Assembly: GCA_963969595.1 (NCBI GenBank)
Contig: OZ018415.1
Coordinates: forward strand, 3,410,001 to 3,474,000
Origin: Neckera pumila
Lineage: Eukaryota; Streptophyta; Bryopsida; Hypnales; Neckeraceae
Reading direction: 5' to 3'
Length of the DNA: 64,000 bases
Shown here: positions 1 through 12,179 of the stretch, one piece after another
Layout: every line of letters begins with the position of its first letter
Numbering within the stretch: the first letter of the stretch is position 1
Made by a program: the position numbers and the translations under genes
The notes under the pieces: generated by a model
What the model was told of the DNA's origin: nothing
Database searches by the model: none
What the model saw: the letters and a program-made list of their open reading frames with translations, nothing else

Positions 1-158
1 ACGGATGAAAAGTTTGAACGGAAATTCATCCATTCGTTCAAGGTGAGTGTTTCATCCAGGTCGCCCATCGTTCCGAAACGAGGCCTTCAGTTCTGAGTTT
101 CTGCAGTTCCTTTAACGTTTTCGGCTGATTTCGGTTTAGGGTTTAGGACTTGATCGGC

Positions 159-1084
159 ATGGGTGCGTCGGCGACGTTGCGAAGGATGTTGGCGCAGGAT
201 CCCGTATTGACTGCCTGTGGTGTGCTCTCGGCCATTGGTAATGATCCTTGTTCCACCTTTTCTTGTTCTGAATCGCGAACAGTCTTTTTGCGAGCAGAAA
301 TTCGAATTCGGAATTTGTGGAAAATATTCATCGGAAAATATTAGGAGTGTTTGAAAGAATTAAATGTCGAGGATTTAGGTCTGAAATTTGGTTTGTATGG
401 ACGATGAAGATTGACGAGTTTTTGTTTGTTTGTTTGTTTGTTTGTTTGTTTTATTTTGTTCCCGGCAAGTAGTTTGAATTTTTCCTGGCGAAGAAGTGCG
501 ATTTAGAGCTAGATTTAGTAACAGATCCTGATTATGAAACAAGACAAGAACTGGTATTAGGAATTAGAGGGGGAGCATGCTTTTGAGCTTCGGTTTGTGC
601 AACTAGGTTTAGCTAAGTAGAAACTTCAGGTGGAGATGAGGGCGTTTTCGTTGCTGAATGTCTAATTCAAGTGCTGTGATACTCTGGTGTGCAGGGCTCG
701 GGGCACCATTGATTGTTCCTCCCATTAGGAATGCTATGAATCGGCCTGAAGTTGTTCCACCGCCCAAATTAGCTGATGTACGTGAATCTGTGCAAGTTTC
801 TCCTTACATAAAGCTGCAACCTCTCTTCTTTCCAAATTTTATAACTAAGCGTGGCAACAGGTTTCATGGACTTCTCATTATTCATCGTCTTCTTGGCTAA
901 CTAATTAATTTGTATTGCCGAACACAATCATCAGAGTTCATAATTATTCAAAAGTGTTACTGCTTACAAACCCTGCACATCAGTGGTATGATCTAGTTTG
1001 GAATACCTCCAAGGCGTTCACATTCTCATCCTGTGCCGTATGTGCCAGGTTGTTGAGGGCATGACTGGCAAGCCGAGGGCTTGA
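159..1084 (+). CDS. Small single-pass membrane protein, three exons
   Basis: Exons 159-237, 695-777 and 1049-1084 join in phase (79+83+36 bases = 66 codons with stop) to give a protein of about 65 residues. Donors are GTAATG and GTACGT; acceptors are TGTGCAG and TGTGCCAG. The N-terminus starts MGASATLRRMLAQDPVL. A hydrophobic stretch covers about residues 17-36, followed by a conserved-looking VPPIRNAMNRPEVVPPPK segment and a short polar tail ending in a stop. One membrane helix with a Pro-rich tail recalls the small accessory subunits of plant mitochondrial membrane complexes, but I cannot name the family and that is only an impression. The ATG chosen is the first in frame with this helix. 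Exon 3 is inferred only from phase and the acceptor. Confidence 0.55.
419..452. repeat. (GTTT)n microsatellite
   Basis: About seven uninterrupted GTTT units lie inside the first intron of the small membrane protein gene. Confidence 0.9.
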
Positions 1085-1965
1085 GTTGATTTATCACAAT
1101 GGTGCCACCCATTTTGCTCTGAACCAAAGTCGAAGAACTAGCTATAGAGAGCGTTGGATGAGTTTCCAAGTGAAGGGCTCGCATTCTTTTCACTTAGTTC
1201 TTTGTCTCCATGTCTGCTACACCTAGCACGGCTTGGGCTTGCGGATTTGTGATAGAGCCCAATGTGGCGGCTGACAGAGTATTCTTGCAACTCATAGACC
1301 ATTGCAGATAATCATCGAAGTCTCCAGGCTTAGATCTTTTAGGTTGGTGTCCTGTAGTTCTTTGGGACAGCTATAATCAGATTAATGCTCCAATGGCAGT
1401 CATTCCGTCTGAGGTTGTTTGGCTAAGTAATTCTGCTCTGTGTTTTGATTAGAGGGATTCCTCTCTTTGCATTGATTTGGAAATCATATGAAGGATGCTT
1501 TTCCTTTATATAGTTCTACTTACGCATACGTTTTGAGAATTATTGATGGGAGTCGATGGTTGCAGTTTGAAGCTTTGGGGCGTGTACAAGCACATTGAAT
1601 CTTACGTTTTAGTTCTCTGGTAATCTCGTATCTTCTGTTCCAGTCTGATATTTATGAGTTCTTATTTGGTACATGTTTTCTTTAGTGAATTAATACCGTC
1701 AGAATGCATTTATCAAATCAAATCATAGAGCTTTTATAGAGTTGTGAGTTAGCTTCACCGGATAGGAGGACTCAGGTCATAATGTTGAGAAGGGCAAATT
1801 ACCTGTGTGCTGCAGTTCGTGAATAGCCGTCATCGACTTAAAAGAGATGATGTTGGTTGGTCTCCTTCGTCGTTGGCGGGAAGCACCTATTTTTGCAAGT
1901 CGTGCAGGGATTTAGTTCATTCGTAACCAGTCTATGAATTTCAGCGCGTAGTAGTTTCACAGGTT
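1085..1965. other. Intergenic / 3'-UTR space between convergent genes
   Basis: No convincing exon is visible. It lies between the 3' end of the small membrane protein gene (+) and the 3' end of the nucleotidase-like locus (-), so it probably holds both 3' UTRs. A short final exon of the nucleotidase locus may be hidden here, because exon 11 has a good splice donor (AAG/gttagt at 1981). Confidence 0.4.
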
Positions 1966-4900
1966 TCAGGAAGGACTAACCTTGATGTGGTGGGGCAGTA
2001 TCTTTACATCGAGAGGAGTGTAAAGCCATGCATCACTTGAGATGAAAAGGAAATTCTCCAGCCGACTTGTATAAATATCTGCATAACGCTGTACGTTGTA
2101 CGCAAATGCGGACTCCTGGGCAGTGTCTGTCAAGAAGGTGGATCCAAAATTGGCGTTGAACATGACTTTCATAGCAAGCCTCGATTGGCTTCGAAGTTCC
2201 CTCAACTCCCTCAAGATGTTGGTCTCCTCCCTCGTAATGGCAGCAGCTCTTCCATGGAACTTCCCCAGGACTTCCTTCAACATGTTGTACCTTGCCTACA
2301 TTTGCAACAAATTTATCATGTTGGGTGCTCGTGATCCGGTGATAGTCTTTCCAGTTGTAGTTTGTAGATTTAGAGAGGATGGCTAAGAGAGAGCATACAA
2401 GATAGAGTATACCTGCTGAAATCGATACTCAGTCTCATTCTGTGTAGAGATCTCCCTCTGTTTCACAGAAACGACACCGTCAATTCCTGGCTCTGTGAAA
2501 ACCAACTTCAGTAGACAATCTCCTTATAACACGTTTCTGGTCAGTTCTAACGAGTTTATGAGGCAAAGAGCTCAACGGTGAGTGCTTCTAACGTTGGAAT
2601 GGAAGCACCAATAGTAGGAGGCAAAACTGGTGGGTACTTGGAAAACATCATAATTTCTCAATTTCTGAAGAGTGTCCACAGTTGGAAGCATGGCGATGTG
2701 TTTCCGATCTCAAAGCATGAAGACGAGTTTTCAAGGAGGTGGGTGACAACTTCCAATGTTGGACGAGTTGTCGAAGGCATGCGAATGCGCTAAATGGCAA
2801 TTGTGCTGAATGACGTGAATCTCCAACGACGGAATTATCTACTCTGAAATTCACTACTACTTGAGAATCACATACTCCAGATGCAAATCTAGGTAAGTGT
2901 CACAACCAATTACTCTGTGATGGAGGCGTACAGCAAACAATCGAGATAAGGAGTATATACATTTTTTCAGAAAATTTCCTGATTTGGATCTCAGTTACTT
3001 GCAATCTACTTTCTCTAAATGCTGTACAGTACAATGCAGAAAGGTTAAAGTGACGAGGACCTCAAGCTCTCGAATTACAGCTGCAGTTCGCCACCCTGCT
3101 TTTGCTGGAGCTCTTAGATCGCTGAATAAATGATCTCCAAAGTAGAGCACCTGAGAATATACTCTCCACCCCAGGATGATCAGGTGAGCTATTGCCTCAT
3201 CAGGCAGGAAAGCGGGTACGCCAACCAGAAACAAAATTTGCAGTTGCTATGTTCCGAGGACTGGAGCATGCAATATGCTACGATACAACACGAAGCTCTC
3301 GGAGTATAATAGGTACTACCTCAGACCCGTTCCATTTTGTGATCTCGGCGAAGTCCTTGAGGCAGCCGTGGTAGTACACACCATGTGGCTCGAAGGATTC
3401 TACTTTTGTAAACATCAGCACATCCTTTTTGTGGTGATAAGCTCTGGAACATTCACATATTAATCTCAGACCTAATAGAGTTCATTTCTACAGTGGTAAC
3501 AACCAACCAGCGGACACGGAGAGCATGGTTAGATCTTATTATCTTGTCCGTTTTTCAGCGTGGTGGTGTTCTTTTTAGACTTTTATTGATTAAGGTCCAA
3601 CCAATGAGGTTACGTCTTGTAATGTGAAAGGAAAGCGTGGTGATGAAAATAACATTCCTTGCCAATCCCTTGGCTCGGCTTATTGTTTCTCATAGCAAGG
3701 CTGTACTTTACGTCACCTAGTCCATTATGCACTTGGTTTTGATCCCAATAACATGACACTTCATCTGGGGTCTTGTAAGACCAGGCTGTGACTTCTTTCA
3801 ACTGACATTTAGCTTGTCAAAGGGATTTATTGGGTGGCAGGGAATTGAAATAATGTCGAGGAGCAAGACCTGAAAGGTCTTTGAGAATTGTAGAAGTTCG
3901 GTTTATCTGAAAGTGCGATCACCACATCAAACAGATCCCTCCAATCTTCGGCTTTGCCTGTTTCCTGTGTCATGCCCAGATAAAGAATTGTCAGTTTTTG
4001 TGGTACTTTGTCTGCAGAGATCATTTACAGGGCTATTCAATTACAGGGCTATTCAACGCCAATGGATGTTTTCTTCTAAGAGGAGGCGGTTTCTAGGGTT
4101 TCCAGACACTTGCAAATCTCCCTCCTCGATGTAGTAGAAGTATTTCACCTGAGAGAGGAAGCGCATGCCACCATCAACGAACGGGAAGGGCGAACTGGGT
4201 AAAATGAACAACTTTTTCCCTCTTTGTTTCAACGTATGCAGCATCTCTATCACTTTTGACTGCATCCAAAAAAGTGTGGTGATAAGGATTAACGAGGGAA
4301 CAGAATGTGCAATGTGTACACTAGTAGAAAACCCCAAGTTCCGGAATAATTCTACAAAATCTTGTCACGTAACAATGGTCAGTGTTTTCGCTAGAAAACC
4401 ATTAATGGCGTTACAATTGGCACAATTGAAGGCGGCTATTTTTTCTAGAATACTTCTGGGTTTATTGCTCTCTTTGCGTTACAATAAATTTAGTTGATGC
4501 CTCATGATCTTGGTATGTTATCGTTTATATCGATATGCATGCAGATGAGGAAGCTCACATTCTTTTGCAGGTACTTGGCTGGGTCGCTCAAGATTTCACG
4601 GTGCAGGTTTCCACTCCTGTGGATAAACTCAATGCACTTTTGGACATCTTCGTAAACGTACGCACAATCAAAGCCCAGCCTCTCGTCCACGAAGTGTTGA
4701 ATCACATCCGCCAAGAGGCATACCTGCACCCTCCTCATTTTCTCGTACTCGTTCAATTCAACAGCCCTGGACGTAGCAGCAGATGCAACAAGTTTCGATT
4801 CGTGATTAGGTCTATACCTCACTGAGGCAGAAGAGGTCCATCAGGGGTACAAGATTGCGCATGTTCTCCGTGCTCACATGCTTCCCAGGGTAAGAGACCT

Positions 4901-6175
4901 CCAACTCGTCGTCATCTAACTGCAAATCAATGATGCTCTTTTCTTAGCCAATGTTATAGTGTAGTGACACAAGTGCGAATGTTGGTTTTTCATTATCCAT
5001 GGGATTGGGCCTTATCCGGCGTCGGCCGAAAAAGCAGCCTCCGGGCTGGACCGAGTGGAAAAAGTCCAATTTCAGCAGGTACCCCATTTTCTTGTCGTAG
5101 TACAAACCTCGGATAGGGAAATTTGCATCATACTGGAAACTTAAGCAGGAATCCGGATATCTGTGCTGTTTGATATACACCCAGAAGTGGTTCTGTTAAA
5201 GCTTGAGCACAGAAGTCACCGGTGAGGTGATGAAGTAGTTGTCGTTGTCTTAGCTCATTTCAGTACGGTATGACCACAGAGAGACCTCTGACTTCATGAA
5301 TCATGAGGAAGATTCTCCTTATTATGTTACCTAGAAGTCCTTGAATCGATCTAATCTTACTGAAAAGTTATTCAATGCAATTTAACAACTGTTTGTCAGC
5401 TCTGTGAACCCACCTCTTCCACAAGATGGTTTCTCGCGAGTTAGTAAATGATGTGCTGCAATGCAGGTGTGTAGTGCGCCAAAGTGCAGTCATAGTCAAA
5501 TCCGTAGACGTTAATCTTATCAAGGCGCACATTATGGTTTGCATAAACACCTGCTTTAAAATTGGAGATTGGATTTCGTTACGAACACACTCGCGCGCTT
5601 GCTTTCATGTGCCATGAAGAGAAGACCTCTAGATGAATGGACGAGTCATCAAACCACTTGCTGTATTCATTTGTGTAAAGGATTGGTTACTGAATACTCG
5701 GCCATGAAAAACACTTCCTGTGCTCATTTATGTACTGGATTGGTTACTCAGTTTACGGAGTCGTGAAAACAAATGCTGTGTTTTTATTTCTGTACAGGAT
5801 TGGTTACTCAACACGGAGTCATGAAAAGACATTACAGAGAAAGGGGAGAGGCTGAGTACCGCAAAGATTCATCTTCGGCAGATCTGCAAGCTGCTCGTGA
5901 AGGCTTGAAAACAACGTCCTGACCCGCTCAAACTCCGTCTTGAGCTCGACCACGTTTCCAGTGACAAGCTCCCCGGGGTTGCGAGCAAAGTGGCCTTCTC
6001 TTTCCATTGGGGACAGGCTGATGGACCGGTCCTGGGGCCTTCGAACACGGCTGAAGGGATCCCCTATCTTCACCCCCGCATTACCAACCTTGCCTTGCGC
6101 AGCCATGGCTGCCAATCTGTCTCGGGGCTCTGTTTGGGAAGCTTGAGTACGCTGTGCACACATACACGTCCCCAT
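1966..6175 (-). pseudogene. HAD-family 5'-nucleotidase domain protein (NT5DC type), probably inactivated
   Basis: Eleven exons can be traced on the minus strand: 6175-5860, 5550-5414, 5165-5016, 4919-4818, 4723-4559, 4259-4149, 3964-3870, about 3443-3320, 3150-3061, 2457-2413 and 2295-1966 (or to 1981). They match the plant HAD subfamily IG 5'-nucleotidases in order: the DxD motif exon (VYGFDYDCTLAHY), FPIRGLYYDKKMGYLLKLDF, the LADVIQHFVDERLGFD segment, [38 protein letters not shown], the late acidic motif [20 protein letters not shown], and the tail FLTDTAQESAFAY...PHHIKV. Family enzymes hydrolyse phosphate esters using two aspartates. Three oddities point to loss of function. A TAA interrupts exon 2 at 5441-5443, just after the catalytic motif. 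The exon 3 donor reads ATAAGG where GTAAGG is expected. The motif II Thr of relatives is Pro. The exon 7/8 junction stays in frame only with a less favoured acceptor. Exon 1 is accepted because its phase-1 end fits exon 2. Identity is firm; the pseudogene call depends on the sequence being error-free. Confidence 0.75.
5656..5829. repeat. 57-59 bp minisatellite, three units
   Basis: Three diverged direct copies start near 5656, 5713 and 5772. Each carries the core GGATTGGTTACT and a following CATGAAAA or CGTGAAAA. The array lies inside the first intron of the nucleotidase-like locus. Confidence 0.75.
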
Positions 6176-6530
6176 TGAAGTGGAATAGCTAGTTTGGCAC
6201 TGTTACACGGAAGAAGGGCCCCGAAGAAGGGAGAGAGATAACATGGAAGTTCATTGAAGTGGAAGGGCTAGCTTGGCTCTACTACACAGAAGGACCCGGA
6301 AGAAGGGAGAGGGAGAATATGGAAGTGGACACGGAACTGACCCACTCTGGAGCGTCTTCGTCCTCTTCACGTGGGGTGAGCTCTACGGAGCAGAGACCGG
6401 GCGCCCATCCGCTCAGCTTCTTCCGCAGCAGTCGGTACACCTCGCCCTTGCCTGGAATTTTTGAAACTTTCAGATTAGGGCTCTATACTTGTAATAACTT
6501 CTTGAAGTTCGAAAATTCTGGTTCAGGCTC

Positions 6531-6835
6531 ATGATCCGCTTGCCTTCTTCAATTTCAAGCACAGCCCGAGAATTCTGGTTTAGGTTCACGGTCCTCTTGC
6601 CTTCTTCGTGTTGCAACATACTTTCAATCACAGCCAGAGAATTCTGATTTAGGATCATGGGCCTCTTGCCTTCTTCGTGTTGCAACATACTTTCAATCAC
6701 AGCCCGAGAATTCTGGTTTAGGATCATGGGCCTCTTGCCTTCTTCGTGTTACAGCATAATTTCAATCACAGCCCGAGATTTCTGGTTTAGGATCATGGGC
6801 CTCTTGCCTTCTTCGTGTTACAACATGTTTTTAAT
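6531..6835. repeat. 69-bp minisatellite, about 4.5 units
   Basis: Units begin with the decamer ATGGGCCTCT near 6657, 6726 and 6795, preceded by more diverged units near 6588 and 6531. The period is exactly 69 bases, a multiple of three, so both strands stay open across it (a 23-residue repeat in each). I read these as chance open frames over a repeat and not as a gene. It lies just upstream of the start of the nucleotidase-like locus and could be promoter-proximal. Confidence 0.85.
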
Positions 6836-6839
6836 CACT

Positions 6840-8250
6840 TCCTCAAAGTTGTCAATGTGTTATGATAATGTGTTTCAGATTCTGTGGAATACGATGCGTT
6901 CCATAATGGAGATGTTCACATTGTTGAGCCCGAGAGAGTTCAATGTTGAATTCGTTTCCCATGTAATTGATTGTTGCCAATTTCCTCTCGAGTGAGTGAG
7001 CCGTGGCTTGACCTCTTGGTAATCCTTATAACATGATAATCACTGCTTGGGGTCTTGGTGAATGTTGTGATTGGCCACTCCAGCGTGGTCTAAAACTTAC
7101 TGATATAGAATTCAGGCTATGTTTCTAATTGCAGACATTGGATGGTATGTTGATTTTCAATCTCACTGAGAGAAGTGCTTCGTATGTGGTGCCAGTGTTT
7201 CGCCGTAAGTGCTGGCGATGAATTGGTGACCTCATCTCCTGAAATGGAAATATTTGTTATTGTGTTTTATCAGCGGTTGTTGAATCTCTTAAAAGTGTTG
7301 CCCTATGGCCAGAAGTATTTGTGGGACTCAGTACCACTGTGGTTGGATGCAAAAGTCCATTGCAAAATCTTCAAACTGTCGATTTTAAACAGCTTCACAA
7401 CCTTCCCGATGTCACAATTCAGATCAAAGATCAGGAAAAATATAACTAACGACAGATCTAGGGTTACGTTTAATTACATTCTTGTGCAGCTATCTCAAAT
7501 TAAAGTCGTGTCATTGAATGAATCAAACTGATTCCAAAATAGCTAAATTGTGGGTTGGCGTTGGTTCAGTGCAGTCAATCAATTTATTGCTGGTGAAGAC
7601 GTACGCAAACGATTTCCTGGTCTCCGTGTGCGTTCTCAACGAGGGCTCTGGGCAGGTTTGGAAACCATGCAGGAATTGTTGCATGCATGGTATGACAATT
7701 ATAGCACTTTGGAAATTCTGTTGGATTGCAAGCAAATGGTTTTTACAACTAATCTATTGTTGGTACATGGTGAACGATTGGGTGTAGCAGCAGCAAGCAT
7801 TCGAAGAAGAAGAAGAAGAAGAAGAAGCTTCGTGTGCATAGCAGGGTCAGTAAAGGCTCTCAATAACACTTCTTGTCTTGCTATGAAGAGTAAAGGTTGC
7901 ATGAAAGCTTGGATGATTTGTTTGGCTTCGTGGACCCTTCACACTAAAGTTTTCTATGGTTTGCATTTTACAGGATTTGAATCGATGAAATGGAATGGAA
8001 CACCGCGTGAGTTTGAGTTTCAACATCTGAATGCATTTGTTGACTCAACCCAGCTTTCGTTGCTTAAAAAGGATCGGAATCCTAGTGTCAGAGAAAAGAG
8101 TATAGCTGCATGAAATGCTCAAAATAATAATCCATATTTACGAGTAAGGGAAAAGTCAGTCAGCTCAAACTTACAGTACATGGAAAAAAATAAATTACGC
8201 AAGGAAATAAATAATAAATTAATTGAGAGGAATAATCCGTTCTTCCACGA
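6840..8250. other. Gene-island sequence without a recognisable gene
   Basis: Base composition is closer to the genic parts than to the AT-rich desert, and open frames of up to 187 codons exist (7550-8113, +), but none resembles a known family. A (GAA)n tract at about 7804-7829 creates an Arg or Lys run depending on frame. Transcribed non-coding sequence or exons of an unrecognised gene are both possible. Confidence 0.3.
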
Positions 8251-8560
8251 ATCATATTCTCATACCCTCTAGGCAGCTAGGCTTAAAGCTGGACCAAAAA
8301 GTTGTTGAAATTTGGTGACTTTGAAGCCCCCCAAAGCTAGAGTGGTTGGCCATGACAAGTAAACAAAGCCTCTCAACCAGCATGGATGTACCAAGTATAT
8401 GATCAACATCATGAGGTTTTTGAATCGGCATCTTGGCAGTAGCCCAATTGTAACAAAGTGTGCAAATAAAATGCAACACATTTCAAGCAAAGGACTTTGA
8501 TGATGGCGGCTTGGTTTCCTTTCCGGACTTTGCAAACAATGTGGCATGGTTGTGATCAAG

Positions 8561-8690
8561 AATAACCATGTCTTTATCCGTCACAAGCACTCTATAGTCC
8601 TTGGATTTGATAAAGTAAAAAACAATAACCATGTCTTTATCCATCACAAGCACTAGTTCTTGGATTTGACAAAATAAATCAAAGTCTAAC
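8561..8690. repeat. 63-bp tandem duplication
   Basis: Two near-identical units begin AATAACCATGTCTTTATCC at 8561 and 8624, each followed by the shared segment CACAAGCACT and a TTGGATTTGA segment. Confidence 0.8.
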
Positions 8691-11375
8691 CTTCTATATT
8701 GGAGTGTTTAGTGTTGCAACTCCAACTGTGAAACTCCATTTTCATGATAGCATTGAAATCTAAAGAATGAAAGAGGACTATTTAGCTCAAGATTTAGCTA
8801 ACCTGCTCTTGTACAAGGGCCAAACCAAATCAGTTTGCTCTTGAGATGCCTTTGAGATGCTCTCGGGAGGACGACAAAGGTTGTGCTTCAAATTGCCCAA
8901 AGGTTACCTAATTTATTCTGAGGTTTACTCGTGAACAAGGGAGACATTGTAACAAGAAGTAACAACACTCTTGGTTACCATGAGTGCCATTTGGTCCCCT
9001 TGTAAGATGTCCAAATTATTGAGGCAATAAATTCAAGCATTTGAAAACCACATACATGACTTTCTGCATAATTAAGCAACAAATAGATACAAAATGTGAG
9101 GCTGCCATTGAGGAAAGTCTTGGTGTGTTGTATGGCTCATAAATGAATTGTATGTTATATGTACATTGTTATAGTTTTAGAAATATAGAATGAAATAGAT
9201 CATTTTAATATATTCAATTATATTAATTCAAGATTTCTACACAAAATACAAGTAGCGATGAATAATTATTTAAATACTTTTCTCCTAATACTTTTATGTT
9301 TATTGCCAAATCATTCTTGACAACAACCATTGAATCAAATTACCCTTGTCAAGCTACAATTTTTCTTTGTATGATTTGTTAATGACATTTTGATTATTTA
9401 TATCATACCCTGGAAATTCTTTAGAAATTGATTTTTTGAGCAATTTTGGGTCGAAGATCAAAATAATTTGGTTGTTATTAATGACATGAAATGAGTAAAA
9501 TTCTAAGTTTTTAGTGTAAATTGGTTGCAAAAATGAGTAGTCGATTTTGTACCATTTTGAATGATTTCATTTTTTTTTTTCAAGAGTACTATTGTATTAG
9601 ATAAACATTTTTTAAATGTAAAAATATGACTAATATACACCTTTAAGGTGATGGTACTCCAAAAAAAAAAAGCATAGAAAATTTTTCTAAGTAGGAGAAT
9701 TTAAAAAGTATAAATCTCAAGAGAATAGGTACTTTGACATTTTAATTTGTAAAGAACAAGAAAAACATTTTGACAATTTGTGAGGTCTTGATGGTGAAGA
9801 GATTTCACTAAAAAAATGAGCTTGAAACCATCTTCAATGTTCAGGTGTTTATACCAAAGAACCCTATATGCACAAAAGTGGAAGATATAAAATAATCTAT
9901 TAGATGACCCTTGGTAGGAACACATTGCCTATTGTGGAAATAGACTACCGTACCCGGTCACCTTTGGCATTCTTTTGCCAAATAATTAATTAAAATCATA
10001 ATAGGTGGTTTGGCAGTTTATTTTTTATTATTAAATTATTCGACAATTATTAAATGTTTTTACTTGATTTTTGGCAACCTCTCAAATAACTTGAAAAGTT
10101 TTATGAAGATTTTTTCACTCCATACTGTATTCAAGTGGTAGTAATGGCTGGCTCTTAATAAACTCATTGTTTTTCATAATGGTAATAAAGAATACCAGCA
10201 CAAGTCTTGTGTCCTTGCTTTGCTATTAAATCAAAGGAATGAATTTGAATTCCACAATATTCAATGGGCATGTGTTGGCAAAAAGTTGCATTGATATCTA
10301 TTCTAGCATTTTGACTTTCTTTACACTTTATTTTCATTGGATTCGACAAAGTGACTTGTTAATTTTCAAAATCATTCGGCTTTGAAATTTTTAATTATTT
10401 TTTGCCAAAGCTGACCTCTGGCTACGGTATAGAAATTTTTACTCTAGATCATTAATCTTGGATACCCAATAGTACTCAAATGCTCTAAACTTGAAATTAT
10501 TCCAAATTAGCAAAATTGACTTTTAAATATGAAATGATTTTTTTTAATTTCTAAAAAATAAGGTATATGATCACAAATGGAAACATCTATCTCCAAAAAA
10601 AAATTCGAATTCATCAAATTCATACTTCAAAAGTTATAGCGAAGGAAAACTCTGTCACATTATGTGTGAGATAATTAAGTACCCATGTTTCTTGCAGACA
10701 TCTTATGTACCAAAATAATTTAGGTGTTTTTCAAAATATGAAGCTTAGAATTAGGAAGGATATTTTTTAGTTTAAAAGTTAAAACTAAATCATGAAGAAG
10801 AAAATATTAGTGTAAACATAAAATATAATTGTGTAACTTGGGTTCTTACACATAGAGCTTGCATTTGCAATTTATTTATTTATTTTGAATTATTTCTAAA
10901 TTTTATTGTGGAATCAAAACTCAATTACTCAACCCTCATCTCATAGGCTAAAGTAAATCTCAAAAGATAGATGTTTTGAAAGTTACAATCAAATTGGACC
11001 AAATTGCATTTAATTGGATGCAAAGCAGTGAGTTGTTCTAGAGATTGCAAAACCATAAATATTAAATGACTAAACATAAAGTTTTGCTTTTTTTAAATTG
11101 AAACTTAGTATACTTGATTGAAATTGTTTGAAAACATATTAATGATTATGTTGTATCTTTCTGTCTTCCCACTATACAGTGAGGTCCAATTCATTTACAA
11201 ATTTTTCAGTCAATTTTTACTAAAAAGTTCAGCAACTTGAGGAAGCTCTAGCATGCTCAAAAATGAACCAATTTTGAAACCGCAAATTGCATTAAAATTG
11301 CAATGAAGTGCACTTCAACTTCAAAACAAGTGAAAAATAAACAATTTAAAATCATGCAACAATTAGGATTTCTTT

Positions 11376-11790
11376 TATACACTATCTACCATTTTATAGA
11401 GAACCTTGGGAAGATAGTCAAAGATCTTTTGCAATGGAGTGAAGAACAAGCAAGAAATCATACAAGCAATTCAAGTGGTATGAGATGAAGTATCTCTAAA
11501 GCAATTGAAAAGGCTCATTTCTATAGTAGAATCTTTCTAAACCAATAGGTCCAAAATTGGTTTGACAAGATCAATTAGGGAGGTTTATTTGCTTACGGAG
11601 GGTCATTTTTAGTGATAACCTTTGTTATGGGGACAAGTCTAGGACCAATTTGACAAGATTACCTTACAAAGGGTTATTTGCTTATGGAAGGTTGACTTAG
11701 GGAGGTTCTATTGTAATATGTATCATTGAATACAAGTTGTAATTTTCACAAATGGTGGCAATACTAGATGGTAGATAGTGTATGGAAAAC
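11376..11790. repeat. Diverged duplication flanked by short inverted repeat
   Basis: The segments around 11549-11614 and 11640-11706 share the core TTTGACAAGAT, a TTATTTGCTTA core and a following GGAGG or GGAAGG. They are bracketed by TACACTATCTACCAT near 11378 and its inverse near 11772. This looks like a decayed repeat, possibly a small foldback element. Confidence 0.45.
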
Positions 11791-12179
11791 ATCAAACTCT
11801 TTGTATGATTTTCAATTACAAATGTGTACACTAGAATTTCTCTAGGGTGAACTTCTCTAAGGTGAAATTTTCTAAGGCAATGACCACTCTAAAGTGATGA
11901 AGTATTGATTGCCCAGTCCCTCACCAAGCCTAATCCCATAATAACACATAAAAAAAGGTCTTTGAGATTCTTGAGCACAGGGACTTGAGCCCGGATCCAA
12001 GATTCCTACTTTAGAAAAGTTGTATTGTATTTGTAATGATGATATAGACTTTAGTGTGATTCCAACGCAATTTACACTTCAGAATTCCGTTCATTTTTTA
12101 GCATATATGGGTCCAGCAGGATCCAAAAATTCGTAAATGAATTGGAAGTCCACTCTATTTTACCCAGTAAGCCTAATTT

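Larger units (their letters stand above)
8251..12130. other. AT-rich intergenic region
   Basis: No exon-like sequence is visible; long A and T runs dominate. Two local duplications are listed separately. Confidence 0.6.

Noticed and set aside
7550..8113. 187-codon open frame with an eight-arginine run
   Set aside because: The run comes from a (GAA)n microsatellite, the frame crosses good splice-like sites, and the protein resembles nothing known.
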